From Gnetum montanum (Eukaryota > Streptophyta > Gnetopsida > Gnetales > Gnetaceae), in NCBI GenBank assembly GCA_015680685.1, contig MNCI01015670.1, forward strand, positions 785,916 to 849,915: 64,000 bases of DNA, written 5' to 3'. A program made the translations under genes and the position numbers. Under the pieces are notes generated by a model. That model worked only from the letters and a program-made list of their open reading frames with translations, made no database searches and was not told where the DNA came from. Of this stretch, positions 10,815 through 21,956 are shown piece after piece (position 1 is the first letter of the stretch; every line of letters starts with the position of its first letter).

Positions 10815-11408
10815 ATTTTTCTTAAGAAACATCACGATTGGATCAAGGCCAACCATTTTCCTTGGAAGAGATCTAATCATGGGAGTCCTCTTATTTACTT
10901 ATAGATTGTCAAAAATGAACCATGCAAGGTTCTTTTGGATTCAAGTTTTGAAGTTAACTTGATTTTACAAGAGATGTACAAAGCTTGAAACCTACCACCC
11001 TTGAAAAATAGTAACATTAGACTAGAGTTGGCAAACCAATCCATCACTATTCCTTTGGGATTGAAGGAAGACATTGTGGCTACCATTTGTGGGTTTTCCT
11101 GTCTTGCTAATTTTCTAGTAATCCATGTGAAGAACTATAAAGGATAGTTTCCTATCATCATGGGAAGAGCATGGTTGAGGACCATCGATGCAAGGTTATG
11201 GTTTCAAGACCTTTCCTTGAGGATTTGCAAGGAAAATGAATTTAGAAAGATTAAGAAGAAAAGAGCTCCATGCATCACATACAATGACATAGGGTGCCAT
11301 TGTGTGCAAAGACTATGGACCATCAAAGGCACATCACTTCAAGCATGCAATCAATGTGCAACAATGACAAAAACTCAAAGGTGCTTGTATGCAGCAACCA
11401 CTAAATAG
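10815..11408 (+). pseudogene. T3 aspartic protease
   Basis: The plus strand carries the family-T protease block: a degenerate GSPLIYL*, then VLLDSSFEVNLI (expected DSGSSVNLI), LELANQSITIPLGL, FLVIHVKN and PIIMGRAWLRTIDARL. It ends with a family-specific Cys-containing tail (CNQCATMTKTQRCLYAATTK). The active site is DSS in place of DSG. Family context is T1 44961-45693 and T2 60451-61106. Its orientation is opposite to the gag and LTR immediately to the left. Confidence 0.75.
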
Positions 11409-13060
11409 GAGGGTACTTAGTGGCTAATAGCAGATAATGAGGTTGAACCAATACTATGCATGGAACCAACTAAGAGCCTCACTAGCTCCTATGTTAAAAG
11501 CATGGATAAATTGGACTAGATCCACTACCAACTCTTTAATGCATAAAGTGAGATCAATTTGGAAGAGTTGAAGATCCATAAAAATTTCAAGCATGAGTCC
11601 TTATTAGTAGGAATAGAATATGCATTTCTAAATAATGGCAAGATGGTAATTATCAATGCCACACTTGCTCTTGAATAGAAGAAGAAATTGTTGGAAGTTA
11701 TGAAAAAATGGCCAATAGATTTCACTTGGTCATATCATGAGATAAAAAGAATTAATTCTAGGATATGCTAACATAGAATGTACATAGAATCTTTCATCAA
11801 GCTAAAGAGGTAGTTGCAAAGATGCTTGAACTTGAAACTTAAGCAAATCGTTAAGGAGGAGATTGAATAACTACTCAAGACTAGGTTCATTTACTCCATT
11901 ATAGATACCAAGTGGATTAGCCCACTTGTTATTGTACCAAAGAAAGGAGAAAAGTGGAGAGTCTTTATAGAATTTTGGCTATTAAACATGGCAACCTACA
12001 AAGACCATTCCCCATTGTCATTTGTGGACCAGGTTTTGGACATTATTGTAGGGCATTATTATTATAGCTCTCTAGATGATTAGAGTGGCTATAATCAAAT
12101 CTAGATAGAACTGGAGGACTAGGTCAAGATAACATTTACAAGTTCCTAGGCAACTTTTGCATATAGAAAGATGCCCTTTGGCTTGTGTAATCCTCTTGCT
12201 ACATTCCAATAGTTGGTCCTACGTATCTTCCAATAGCATATCAGTAGCAAGGTAGAAGTCTTCATAAATCACTTCTCTACCTATGAGGCTACCTTTGAGC
12301 AAGCCTTGGACCACCTTAAGTAAGTTCTTCAAGGGTGTATGGAGATAAACCTAAGGCTCAATTGGCAGAAGAGCCACCTAATGGTTCAAGAAGATATTGT
12401 CTTAGGGCATTGGATTTCAAAAAAAGGGATCAATGTAGACCTTGAAAAAGGAAGATCCATCCAAATAATGACCAAATAGCTAGAAATAGTGAAAGATGTA
12501 AGGTCATTCCTTGGCCACATTGGTTACTATAGGTGCTTCATTGAAAACTTATCAAAGATTGTCAAACCATTGGTGCAACTTACAAAGAAAGATGCACCAT
12601 TCATCTGGACCAAGGAATGTGAGAATGCATTCCAATAGTTGAAGTAGAAAGTTATAGAAAATCCAATTGTATGAGCACTAGATTAGTTTAGGCCATTCCA
12701 CATTATGACCGATGCATCAAATTATGTATTGGAAGCCATGCTTACATAGATGGATGATAAAAAATGTCCCTACTACATCCATTGTGTAAGTAGAAGCATT
12801 GTGGAAGCACAACTAAAATACACCATCACTAAAAAGGAGCTTATGACGATGGTGTATGCCTTAGGAAAATTTAGGTACTATGTGCTACAAATTTTTTATG
12901 CACATTGATCATAATGCCATTCAATTCTTGGTGAATAAGCCAATGGTGAACCCTCATGTTATATGGTGGTTGGTGATCTTCTAAGAGTTTGATTAAACAA
13001 TGATTAACAAAAAGGGGATCAAGAATCTGGTGGCTAACCACTTATCTTGATTAAGATGGG
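11409..13060 (+). pseudogene. pol: T3 reverse transcriptase and RNase H
   Basis: Athila-like RT motifs appear in order: WISPLVIVPKKGEKW near 11925, SSLDD...SGYNQI near 12070, YRKMPFGLCNPLATFQ near 12165. The catalytic site reads VFINHF where FMDDF is expected, then QEDIVLGHWISKKGINVD near 12390 and [12 protein letters not shown] near 12505. The RNase H follows (HIMTDASNY near 12700, TKKEL near 12830, HIDHNA near 12905), with its Asp residues readable. Many stops, mostly TAG at expected Gln or Trp codons, make it non-functional. T1 has lost this whole region. Confidence 0.8.
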
Positions 13061-13254
13061 ATAGCAAAGAGGATGATGACTTGTTGTCCAATCAATTCAA
13101 TGATAAACTCCTCTTTGTTGGTGTTGTTAATAATCAAGATCCTAAAGAAACAAATTGGTATGATCACATTCTCTTTTATCTACTCATACAAAAGATGTCA
13201 TAAGAGTGGGATAATAAGAATAAATAGTAGTTTCTTCATCAGGCTAAGCACTTC

Positions 13255-14391
13255 ATGGAAATAAAATGCAACCTCTTCAAGAGTTACATAGATGGCCTAG
13301 TGTAATGGTGTGTTCTTGATGTAGATCAACTTAGAGCTCTCCAGGTGACACACAAAGGCCCTTATAAGGGCCACTATACTAGAAATAGGACAACCATTAA
13401 GATCCTCATGGTAAGGTATTATTGGCCCATAATCTTCAGGGATGCACATCACTTCTTTTGTTCTTGTGACAGATGTCAATGTGATTGAGGGATGAACATG
13501 CAAATGAAAGGACCCCAATAGTGGATCCTACCGCTAAATGCTTTTGATATTTGGGAGATTGAATTTATGGGATCCATCAACCCCATGTCAAATGGAAAGA
13601 CATACATCATTATGGTCATTGATTATTATACCAAATGGGCTAAAGTCGTTTCCCTTACCAACTATTCATCTTTTATGGAGCCACAATTTGAACAACAAAA
13701 TTTTGTAAATAGGTTTGGTTTGCCATGAGCACTAATTTCAAATAATGAAACATACTTTACTAGTGAAACTTTTTGAAGGCTCATGCAACACTTGGGGGTT
13801 GAAAATAAACTAACTCCATATCATCCTCCAAGACAACAGTGAAGCTAAGGTCACCAATAGGGAAATCACCAAAATACTAACATGCATAGTTAGTAAATAT
13901 AGGAAGGTCTAGATTAGTAAACTTAACGATTCTCTTTGGGCTTATCGTTTAAGATGGAAAATTCCTATTGGGTATTCTCCCTATGAGTTAGTGTATGGGA
14001 AACTTCCAAATCTTACCATCTAAACCAAGCTCTGTGCACTTTTAACAACCCATGACCTTGACCTAGACCTAAGTTTAGCTCGAAGAGAAAAAGTGATGAA
14101 TCTTAACATACTAGATGAAGATTAGTGACCTTGTCATTACATGAGGTTCACAAGGCACACAACAAGCAACACCATGACCTTAGAATAGGGAAAGTAAAGT
14201 TTCAACTAAAAGATAACGTGCTCTATTGGAACCTCATGCATGTACGTCAATGTACAAAATTTCAAACACTATGGAAGGGTCCTTATATTATACATGAAAC
14301 TTTTCCATCTGGGGCCATGATGATCTACCATCCTACTAGCCCGAAGAAGAAGTTGTTAGTCAACATCCAAAAACTTAAAACTTTCTTGTAG
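13255..14391 (+). pseudogene. pol: T3 integrase
   Basis: The zinc region reads VTHKGPYKGHYT...FFCSCDRCQC (13345-13490, His and Cys ligands present). The core has FMGSINPMSNGKTYIIMVIDYYTKW from about 13560; the second acidic site reads ALISNNETYF, so Asp is replaced by Asn as in T2. The third acidic site falls in a broken stretch (near 13840). The C-terminal segment, open from 14125 to 14391, has LKDNVLYWN and LWKGPYIIHETFPSGAMMIYHP and matches T2 at 57344-57529. Three or more stops and frameshifts are present. Confidence 0.8.
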
Positions 14392-14394
14392 ACA

Positions 14395-15900
14395 AGAAAA
14401 ACCAATGGGAATAATGCCTCCATTAATGACCAAGCATGCTCAATCTTTCAAATCTCTCCCTTCCAACTTAGTCATGGGAGAGATGGCCATGCATGCTAAC
14501 ATCCTATAAGTGGCTTCTTAGTTTTTCAACCTTTTTGACATTATTTTTTATGCATTGCCAAATTTCTTAAATATTTTGCAATTTCTTTTATATTTTGCTT
14601 TATTTTGATTTTCTTACATGTATTTTTCTTCTTTATTACCATCAAAACTTTGGTGTTGAACACAACTACTGACTGGTGGTGGCTAATTGAATTATATTAT
14701 TTAAATTGATTACCTAATAACTAGATTTCATCATTGAATTTTGACATTTATTAATGGGACATTAGTTTTCTTATGGTATCAAGTAGTGAGCTCATGTCAT
14801 CCACCCATTCTACTAACTTCATGGTGTTCTCTCCTTTTGGAAGCATAAGGTTCTTTCTTAATAACAACTTCTAAAATAATCTATGACCTTGGTACTTTCT
14901 AGACTTGAAACAAATCAAGTGGAATTGATAAGGGTGTGGCTTCAAGCAGACTTTTCACCTTTTGTACCTACCTACCGTCTAGAGTTTTATGGATATTCTC
15001 ATTGATTCCTCACCATTTCCAACATCAACCAATAACAAGAAACAATGTATTTGCATGGTGTGGTTCCCATGAAAAAAAAAACATGGGAATTAAAAGTACA
15101 TCCCTTAGATGAAATAATGGGCTATAAGTACTAGTTATGGGGATGGAAAGACATATTATCCATGCCTTAAGGCACCCATCTAACAAAGGTCCTCTTCACT
15201 TCTTGCTTCTCTTATCTTCTCTATTTGGAATGGTGGGTGATCTTTGAGTATGTTCGTGAGCTCTAGGAGGTCGAATAATCTTAATGTATCAATGTGAACT
15301 CATTGGTAGTGGTTGGCCTTGATTCCAACTAAGGATGGGACAATATCAGGTCACCTTAATCACAAACTCCACAAAGGACTTTATGTGACTAGAATGAGAA
15401 AATCCATTCCATCCCCTCTCTCTCATCATCACTTCTATCCATCTACCACATCACTACATCCTATCATGATTAATTAATATGTAAATTTTGATATGTCTTA
15501 ATTCTTTGATGGTTTCTTATGTGATTTGATTTTTAACAATCTATGACCATTAGTCTCCTTTGGGCTTACGAACTCCATGGTATGAGGGCATTCAAGGGTA
15601 TTAAAGGCATGAACCTTATATGGGGAGGACCCACTTGCATACTCTTTAGTTTGAATAGTTAAACTTCTTATCCCATTGTCATTTTGCCTTCAAAACCATT
15701 ATTTTCAACCTCGGAACAACCTTTTTTTACACTCCTTGGTAATCAAATTCCATCCAAATCTTCTTTTCCCAAGTAAATTTCATGCCCTCTTTAATGATTT
15801 TACTTATTTTAGCTTTTTTTGGCTTTCTCTAGACTCCCATTTCATTGTCAAACTCTTTTCCCATACTTAGTTTTTTAATGTAAAAATTTCTTCTTTATAG
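14395..15900 (+). other. T3 3' noncoding region
   Basis: This follows integrase and matches T1 45800-47150 and the T2 complement around 55900-57330 in order (GGGAGAGATGGCCA near 14480, a GGCATTCAAGGGTATTAAAGGCATGA-like block near 15585). No env-like or other conserved ORF is visible in any of the three copies. The expected polypurine tract and 3' LTR do not follow; similarity fades near 15900. Confidence 0.6.
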
Positions 15901-16635
15901 TTGCATTGACGCATCCCTGTTGACATAGCCAAATACATTAATGCATCCTCATTGATGCATGGGAAAAATAGTATAAATATGCATCAATACTTAGCCAAAT
16001 TTTCACATTTTCTTCATAACACACAAGGAGTTTTTGCAATTTTTAGAGCCTAGAGATTTTCCAAAGCCATAACTTTCAAACTACTTATTCGAACCAACTC
16101 ATTATTTGACCCTCAAGCTACTAAACGTGAGCTTTACATCATGGGGGCTACAAACCTATGGTTTATGATGGAAAATTCTTTGAAATTTTTCTAACTCCCC
16201 AAGATTTAACTAATAAAATAATATTAAAATCACCATCTATACCAAGTTAAACCTCATCAGTAAACTTGGGTAGCTAAATGAATGAAATATTAATAAAATA
16301 ATAATAAAATAATCAATCTCCCATGGTCACAACTAACCTAAGTATAACTTACCAAAAAGAAAAATGGTATGAAGAAAATTAAATGTTACACATGAAAACA
16401 CTAATCCTTGATTATGTTTGTGTTCATAAATGGCACCTATTAAACCCCAAATTGGTTTAATTTTAAAGCATTTTTGTCAAATTCATGCATTTCAATTGAT
16501 TTTATTTTGTATTACATATAGTTAATTGTTTGATTAGTGTTTGATTAATGCCTATTTTAGTTTATTGCATTATAGGGTATGGTTGATATAATTATAACAT
16601 GATTAGAATTATATATATTATATAGATATTATATA
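15901..16635. other. Unassigned AT-rich spacer
   Basis: No gene seen. Repeated GATGCAT-type words (15905-15985) and a TATAAATA at about 15972 resemble a decayed LTR promoter, but I found no matching LTR copy, so this stays unassigned. Confidence 0.35.
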
Positions 16636-17560
16636 TACATCACATAAACATTATAAATATTAGAAATAGGGTAGTAGTGGTTGTTGAACTTCACTATTAT
16701 CCTATTCACTCCCCTAGAATTAATGCACATCCTCCATTTATCATTGTTCTTCTTTGGCATAAGCACTACGAGAACTCCACAAGGTGAAATAGATTTCATC
16801 ATGAAGCCATTTACAACTCTTCTACTTATCTTTGTAATTCAACCATTTGAGTTGTTGCCATCTCATAAGCTCTCTCATTTTAAATTTTAGAACCAACAAT
16901 GAAATTAGTTTTGTGCTATACATTCCTCATTAGCTATAATTCATCCAATTATCCCTTAAATACCTTGGTAAATTTCTCCTTTAAGTCTAGCACAACTATA
17001 GGAAGTTTAAGCTTCACATCATCATGATTAGAAGTGATTGTTGATACAAGAAAACATCCAAAAATTATTTTATCATGTTTCTTAATGTATTCTCTCTCCT
17101 CAGAAGGATTAAGGAAGCATTAAGTAAGCTTTGCTACGTGACTTGTTCAATCATCATAGGAATCATCTCATGGATTTCATCAGATCTAGTTACACTTCAT
17201 ATATTTCTTGCTTTATCAAATTGAGCATCATTATCAAAATTCTAAGGTTGGTTAAGAATTACATCAACATAATCTATCGAAACTACATCATACTTTACAA
17301 AATCATGAAAACTTCCAATTTTAAATTTCAAAGTATATTGTTCTTTGACATCTTAATAGAAATCTATAAACAACTAAGGCATCTTGTAAGGTCTAGGATG
17401 AGGACGAGTTGTCAAATCCAATTTAGGAATTGCAAGAGAAGAAATGACATTTTTTTGGGCTTTCCCATCAATCAAAACATGAATCCATTTCCCACTAAGT
17501 AAACATATAGTCTCAATTTGAAATAATAATTTTCTATCACTATGATTTCTTTATTCACAT
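16636..17560 (-). pseudogene. pol: Chromovirus-like protease and RT N-terminus (inverted segment)
   Basis: On the minus strand, from right to left, a protease-like block (ISSLAIPKLDL...HPRPYK, about 17460-17380) is followed by an RT N-terminus. The latter reads YEMATTQMVELQR, SPCGVLVVLMPKKNNDKW and RMCINSRGVNRI (16900-16690), ending around YPISN at 16640. These are motifs of the PCAVPVLLVPKKDG.WRMC type seen in chromoviruses. The break point in RT is almost exactly where the plus-strand RT fragment at 17625 begins. Several stops are present. Confidence 0.75.
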
Positions 17561-17624
17561 TTCTTATGAATGCACAAGAATTTAATTTAGAAACTAGTTC
17601 AATCCTTTGATATCTTTACTAATG

Positions 17625-18365
17625 CTTAGATTTTTAGAAACATTTATTTGAATAATGGTTACCATCAAATTTATATAAGGTTTGGTGATGAATGAAAGGT
17701 AAATTTCAAAAGACACAATGGATTGTTTGAGTGGTTGGTGATACCATTTGGGCTCACAAATGCACCTCCTATATTCATGAGGTTGATGCATGATGTATTG
17801 AAAAAATTGATTGGTAAGTGTTGTATTATCTTTTTTGACAATATTTTGATTTATAGATCTAATGCAAAAGAGTACTTGGATCACTTGCAGATGGTGTGTC
17901 TTAAATTAAAGGAGGCATAGTTGGTGATCAGTGTGAAGAAAATCATTTCTTCAAGAGGAAAATCACATATTTAGAACATGTAATTTCTAAAAATCAAATT
18001 CAAATGAAAGCTACCAAGGTGAAGGTTATTAGAGATTGGCCAACTCCTAAGAATGTTGGGAAGGTAAGATCATTTGTTAGTTTAGCAAGTTTTTATAAAT
18101 GGCTCCTAAAAAATTTCAATGATATTTCTTGGCCTATATTTGCATTGTGAAAAAAATTAAAGATTTCAAGTAGAATAATGAATCCCAAGGGAGTTTTAAC
18201 TTGTCAAAAAAAATTCCTAGTGAATCATTGCTTGTAATTCCATATTTTTAAAAGCTTTTTCAGGTGAAGGTGGATGCAAGTGGACTTGCCATCAATGGGA
18301 TACTTTCATATGAAGGTAGGCCTATTACTTTCTTTCCTAAGAAGTTGAAGAGCCAAGGGAAAAAT
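17625..18365 (+). pseudogene. pol: Chromovirus-like RT core and RNase H start
   Basis: The plus strand opens at the RT motif IFRNIYLNNGYHQI, then GDEWKVNFK, FEWLVIPFGLTNAP (17720-17765) and FFDNILIY in place of the catalytic YFDD. After that come VKVIRDWPTPKNVGKVRSF (18020-18070) and an RNase H start, FQVKVDASGLAINGILSYEGRPITFF (18260-18335). Similarity stops abruptly at about 18365, where ORFX sequence begins. It lacks integrase and any LTR. A chromodomain cannot be assessed because that part is missing. Confidence 0.82.
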
Positions 18366-19040
18366 ACCAAACAAAGATAGCTCAAATCAAAGAGGCTAGT
18401 ATAGAAGCTTTAAGAATGAAAAACATAGAACTACATAGATAAATGACTAGAAAGGATCATATAGTTTTACTAGAAATTTTAAGATACGAAGCTAGCTTTA
18501 AATTTTTTATTAATTAATTAGCAGCCATGAAATAATAAGCAAAGGCATTCTTGGCCACTATTAATAAATTTAAAGGCAAAAAACAAGCTTTTAAACAAGC
18601 TTTTGTAGATACCGTTAATAGTATAGACTCGGCCAATGCAAAAAGAGAGTAGTTATCTGCATTAGAGAGTGCATTTCTAGATGATGTAATGAACAATGGC
18701 ATGCACTAAGTTGAATGGATTCGAAAAGCAAGAGAAGAATTTGTTATAGTTTTAGAAAATATGCAAGAATGTGAGAATAATATAATTGAAGCCATTGACA
18801 CCACAACATTAAATGATGGAAAATAATTAGAAGGAAAAATAGCATAGTCTTTATCTATCAATGAAACAAAAGAAGTGGCTAAGACATTATCACTATTACA
18901 CAAATAAAGTTACTTCAAAAGCTTGATCCAACGAGAGGATGAAGATGTTAAGGAATTTACTATAGAAACTTTGACTATTGAAAATATTTAGAAGTAATTA
19001 GCATATTTAAATTTCATAAAAGATGTTGTTGAAAAGGGAG
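18366..19040 (+). pseudogene. ORFX, 3' part, copy 1 (unknown coiled-coil-like protein)
   Basis: Similar to 33470-34150 in the same orientation: IAQIKEASIEALRMKNIELHR, then LENMQECENNIIEAID and a C-terminus LNFIKDVVEKGVV...SS followed by a stop. The sequence is Lys/Glu/Leu-rich with a heptad-like pattern, suggesting coiled coil. I do not recognise the family. It ends at a purine-rich tract (GAAAAGGGAG) just before an LTR. Its left edge is the abrupt join with the chromovirus fragment. Confidence 0.55.
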
Positions 19041-19897
19041 TGGTCAACATCTCATCCTAATAACTATTTTGTAAACTCTTTACAGTTATAACTAATTATT
19101 TTATGTTCTAGTTATATAAAGGAATGGCCTTTTTGTAAAATAGAGGGGAATGATCTTGAAGATACTAATAGTGAATTTGTATAATGATATTTTTATGTAA
19201 TATTTAGTTCATGTTTTGCCTCTAATCTGTAAGTTATTTTTGTTTCCATTTTTTCTTTGTGGGTTAGCTATTAGTAAAAAAATCATAGTGTACCTTACAT
19301 TCATTTCTTGAAAATGTTTGAATTGCGTTTCATAACCAAGGGTTCAACAATTTTTGTCATCATTAATTGACCAAAATTGCTTCATTTTCAATGTTTTCTC
19401 ATGTTCATGATGGCTCATTTTAATGTTTAAGATTTTTTGTAATTTTATTGTTTTATGTCATAAATCCATTGAATCTTGCTCTATTTCCAATTTTCTTGTG
19501 GAATTTTCTTTAGGAAAGATTGGTAGTATATTTGTATGATTGTTTTCTAAACATTGAATGAAATAAGTTATTATTGTAGGTAGCTTATGATCCATACTAT
19601 ATAGACTAGTTTGCTTTGATAAAATTGGGAAATATTATGTCTTACAAAATAGAGTTTTAGAAAGATGAATCTTTTTTTTTTAAATTATGATTTGCTGGTA
19701 AAACTTTAAAATAGTACATGGCTTGTAGTAAGTATAGATTTGGAAACACACCACTCATACAACTATCAAGTTTTATTTAGAGTTATTCGAGCCTTAGTGT
19801 TGTAAGAAACTAGCCAGCACTAAAATTTGAGTTTGAAATAACCCCCCTACTTAAGTGATTTTAGTCACTAGAAGGAAGTTCAAAGTGGTCACCAACA
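19041..19897 (+). repeat. E2 5' LTR (family F)
   Basis: It starts TGGTCAACATC after a polypurine-like GAAAAGGGAG and ends ...ACCAACA before the primer-binding site. It matches 34151-34261 joined to 40146-40918 along its length, and more weakly D 49270-50153 and the E1 LTR. Length is about 857 bp. The start is inferred from the two E2 copies only. Confidence 0.72.
19110..19120 (+). promoter_or_regulatory. TATA box in E2 5' LTR
   Basis: CTATATAAAGG occurs here and at the same place in the second copy (34231-34241), about 70-80 nt inside the LTR. Confidence 0.5.
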
Positions 19898-19903
19898 ATT
19901 CTT

Positions 19904-19921
19904 TTCAGCACTAGAAGAAGG
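19904..19921 (+). other. E2 primer-binding site (mutated)
   Basis: TTCAGCACTAGAAGAAGG corresponds to TTGGCGCTAGAAGGAGGG of E1 and sits at the same distance from the LTR end. Confidence 0.6.
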
Positions 19922-19946
19922 AAAAATTTAAGCTTTTTTTCTATTC

Positions 19947-20600
19947 ATGACTAAAAATTTTGAGTAGTCTAGAAAATTTAAAAATCCTAAATAATATCCT
20001 AATTATAAGAAGAAGAAGTAATTATAAGAAACTTACTTAAGGATTTGTCATATAAACTTATAAAATTAGAAGAAGCTTTAGCCAAAGTGAAGATTAAGGA
20101 AGATAAAACTTTTAAGAAAACATAGACATCATGAGGTTCAAATAATAGATTCATATGACGATGAACCTGTAGTAGCTTCAAACTTCCTAGATATTGAGTT
20201 TGATAACAAACTCTTAGATATACATTATATCTATAAATCTTCTAAAAGTGCAAGTTTTTCATCAATAAATTTACAAGATAATTCCTCTTTTGATGAAGAA
20301 TGCAATAATAATGAAGCATATAAGTCAAGGTCCAAAGAAAAAGAAAAATGAACTTCTTCTAGAATCCCAAATAGTATTCTTGAACCCACTACTAAGCGAA
20401 AGGATTTTGAATCAAATGAGAAATAAAAGAGACAATAAAGAAGACAAAAATTGTTAAGAAAGTCCATTAAATACCCAATGGTATAGAAGAAAGAACTTTT
20501 ATGGTGAAAAGGAATATGATTTAATAGAAGATCTTAAATTTATTAAGGCTAATATAAGTATATTTCAATTAATGCAAATGGATAGTTAGCAAAAGAGAAT
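19947..20600 (+). pseudogene. gag: E2 gag, central capsid-like part deleted
   Basis: It starts with ATG at 19947 (MTKNFE, compare E1 MTKKID). After a short degenerate stretch it jumps to the C-terminal Gag region (LEEALAKVKIKED near 20065, compare E1 LEKALARVNIKEE; then SFDEECNNNE near 20290). Roughly 280 codons of the capsid-like domain present in E1 and D are missing. Stops are numerous. Confidence 0.65.
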
Positions 20601-21060
20601 CTTAAAAATGGTTAAAGGAAAGAAAAAAGTAAGGGAATCTGAGGTGAATGTTGTCTGAAATGAAGATAATGTTAAGCCAAAATACCCTTGTATACCTAAT
20701 AAAGAAGCCCCTTCTTTCCTCATAAAAATCAAATTTAATGGAAGGTATTTACATAATTGTTTGCTTGATTCATGAGCTTATTTAACTCTTATATTATTAT
20801 CAATATGTAAACAACTAGGTCTTAGACCAAAGCAATCAAATAAAAACATCATTTAGGTAGATAAAAGTAGAGTGAAATTTGTTGGATAGTTGAAAAATGT
20901 ATTGCTCCAAATAGCTTATGAACCCTATATTAAAAGCATAGTAAGAGTTCAAATAGTAGATATCCCAGATTCATATAGTCTTCTTTTAAGCCAAAGTTGA
21001 ACCAAAAATTTCTTAGGATATAGAGCCACTAATTATTCACACATGTGGTTACCATGAAAA
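20601..21060 (+). pseudogene. E2 aspartic protease
   Basis: It aligns by eye with E1 protease: EAPSFLIKIKFNGRYLHNCLLDS followed by a stop where the catalytic Gly-Ala should be, then LSICKQLGL, VDKSRVKFVG and SYSLLLSQS. The active-site motif is broken (DS-stop). It is followed by the additional RNase H region. Confidence 0.7.
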
Positions 21061-21219
21061 GTGGAATCAAACTAGATTTATGTATATAGTGAACCCTTCA
21101 TGCTAGAAAATGTTACATATGATGATAAGAACAAGGTAATTGAAACTAAAAATATCTTAGTATGAGTGTGGTTTATAAGAGAAATTTCTATTTTAAAGCA
21201 AACAAAAAAATTAGAAGAT

Positions 21220-21774
21220 GAGAAATGGGAACTATATTTGATAGCTCATGTAACTAAAAATGTGCTAGAGTTGGCATTGTTTTAGTTAATTGAAATTCGT
21301 AGAAAATTTTTAGGACCATTCATTTATCATTTTCTTACACTAATAATAGGATAGAATATGAAACCTTGTGTATATGAATTAAGATATCTTTGGAAGAGGA
21401 TATAAAAAATAACTATCAAAGGTGATTCTAAACTTATTTGTGAATAGATTAAGGGCAATTTTGTAGTGAAAGTTTCATTTGTAAGCCCTTATAAGAAATT
21501 CATGTGTACTCTCATGGAAAAGTTCAAAGAATGCAAGGTTATCCACATTCCAAAAAATAAAAATCAAATAGCTAATGAATTGGCTATGACAACATCTACT
21601 CTAGATTCTTCAATGGTTGTCAAATATAAAAGAGTTATGAAAGAAATTGAGTCTCAACCATCTGTCCTTGAGAATATAGATCATTTACAGGTTTTTGAAG
21701 ATGATCACAAAATCCTTAAATTCTTAAAAAACAAGGATGAATTTAAAGATAAAATTCTTTCCATTAATAAAACG
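21220..21774 (+). pseudogene. E2 additional RNase H between protease and RT
   Basis: From KWELY-like sequence near 21223, the region carries SYTNNRIEYETL (catalytic Glu context), IKGDSKLICE (catalytic Asp context), IKGNFVVK, PYKKFMCTLMEKFKE and IHIPKNKNQIANELA. The last reads Asn where the final Asp is expected. These are landmarks of a stand-alone, archaeal-type RNase H fold, distinct from the RT-linked RNase H further downstream. An open segment 21466-21777 covers its C-terminal half and the linker ending in HLQVFEDD. The first acidic position (FDGS) has decayed to DSS. It would degrade RNA in RNA:DNA hybrids. Confidence 0.75.
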
Positions 21775-21956
21775 TGAACTCATCTCAAGTCTAATTTTAT
21801 TCCAAAGGAAATTATCAATTATGAACAAGAGTTTCATGAAAGATTGGTTAAATGATTATAGGTTTAGAATTATGAAGATGAGGCTTATGAAGTAATAAAT
21901 TTATGATCAGATGATAATCCAAAAATATTAAACATAACCTAGAGAAGTGATCTTGT

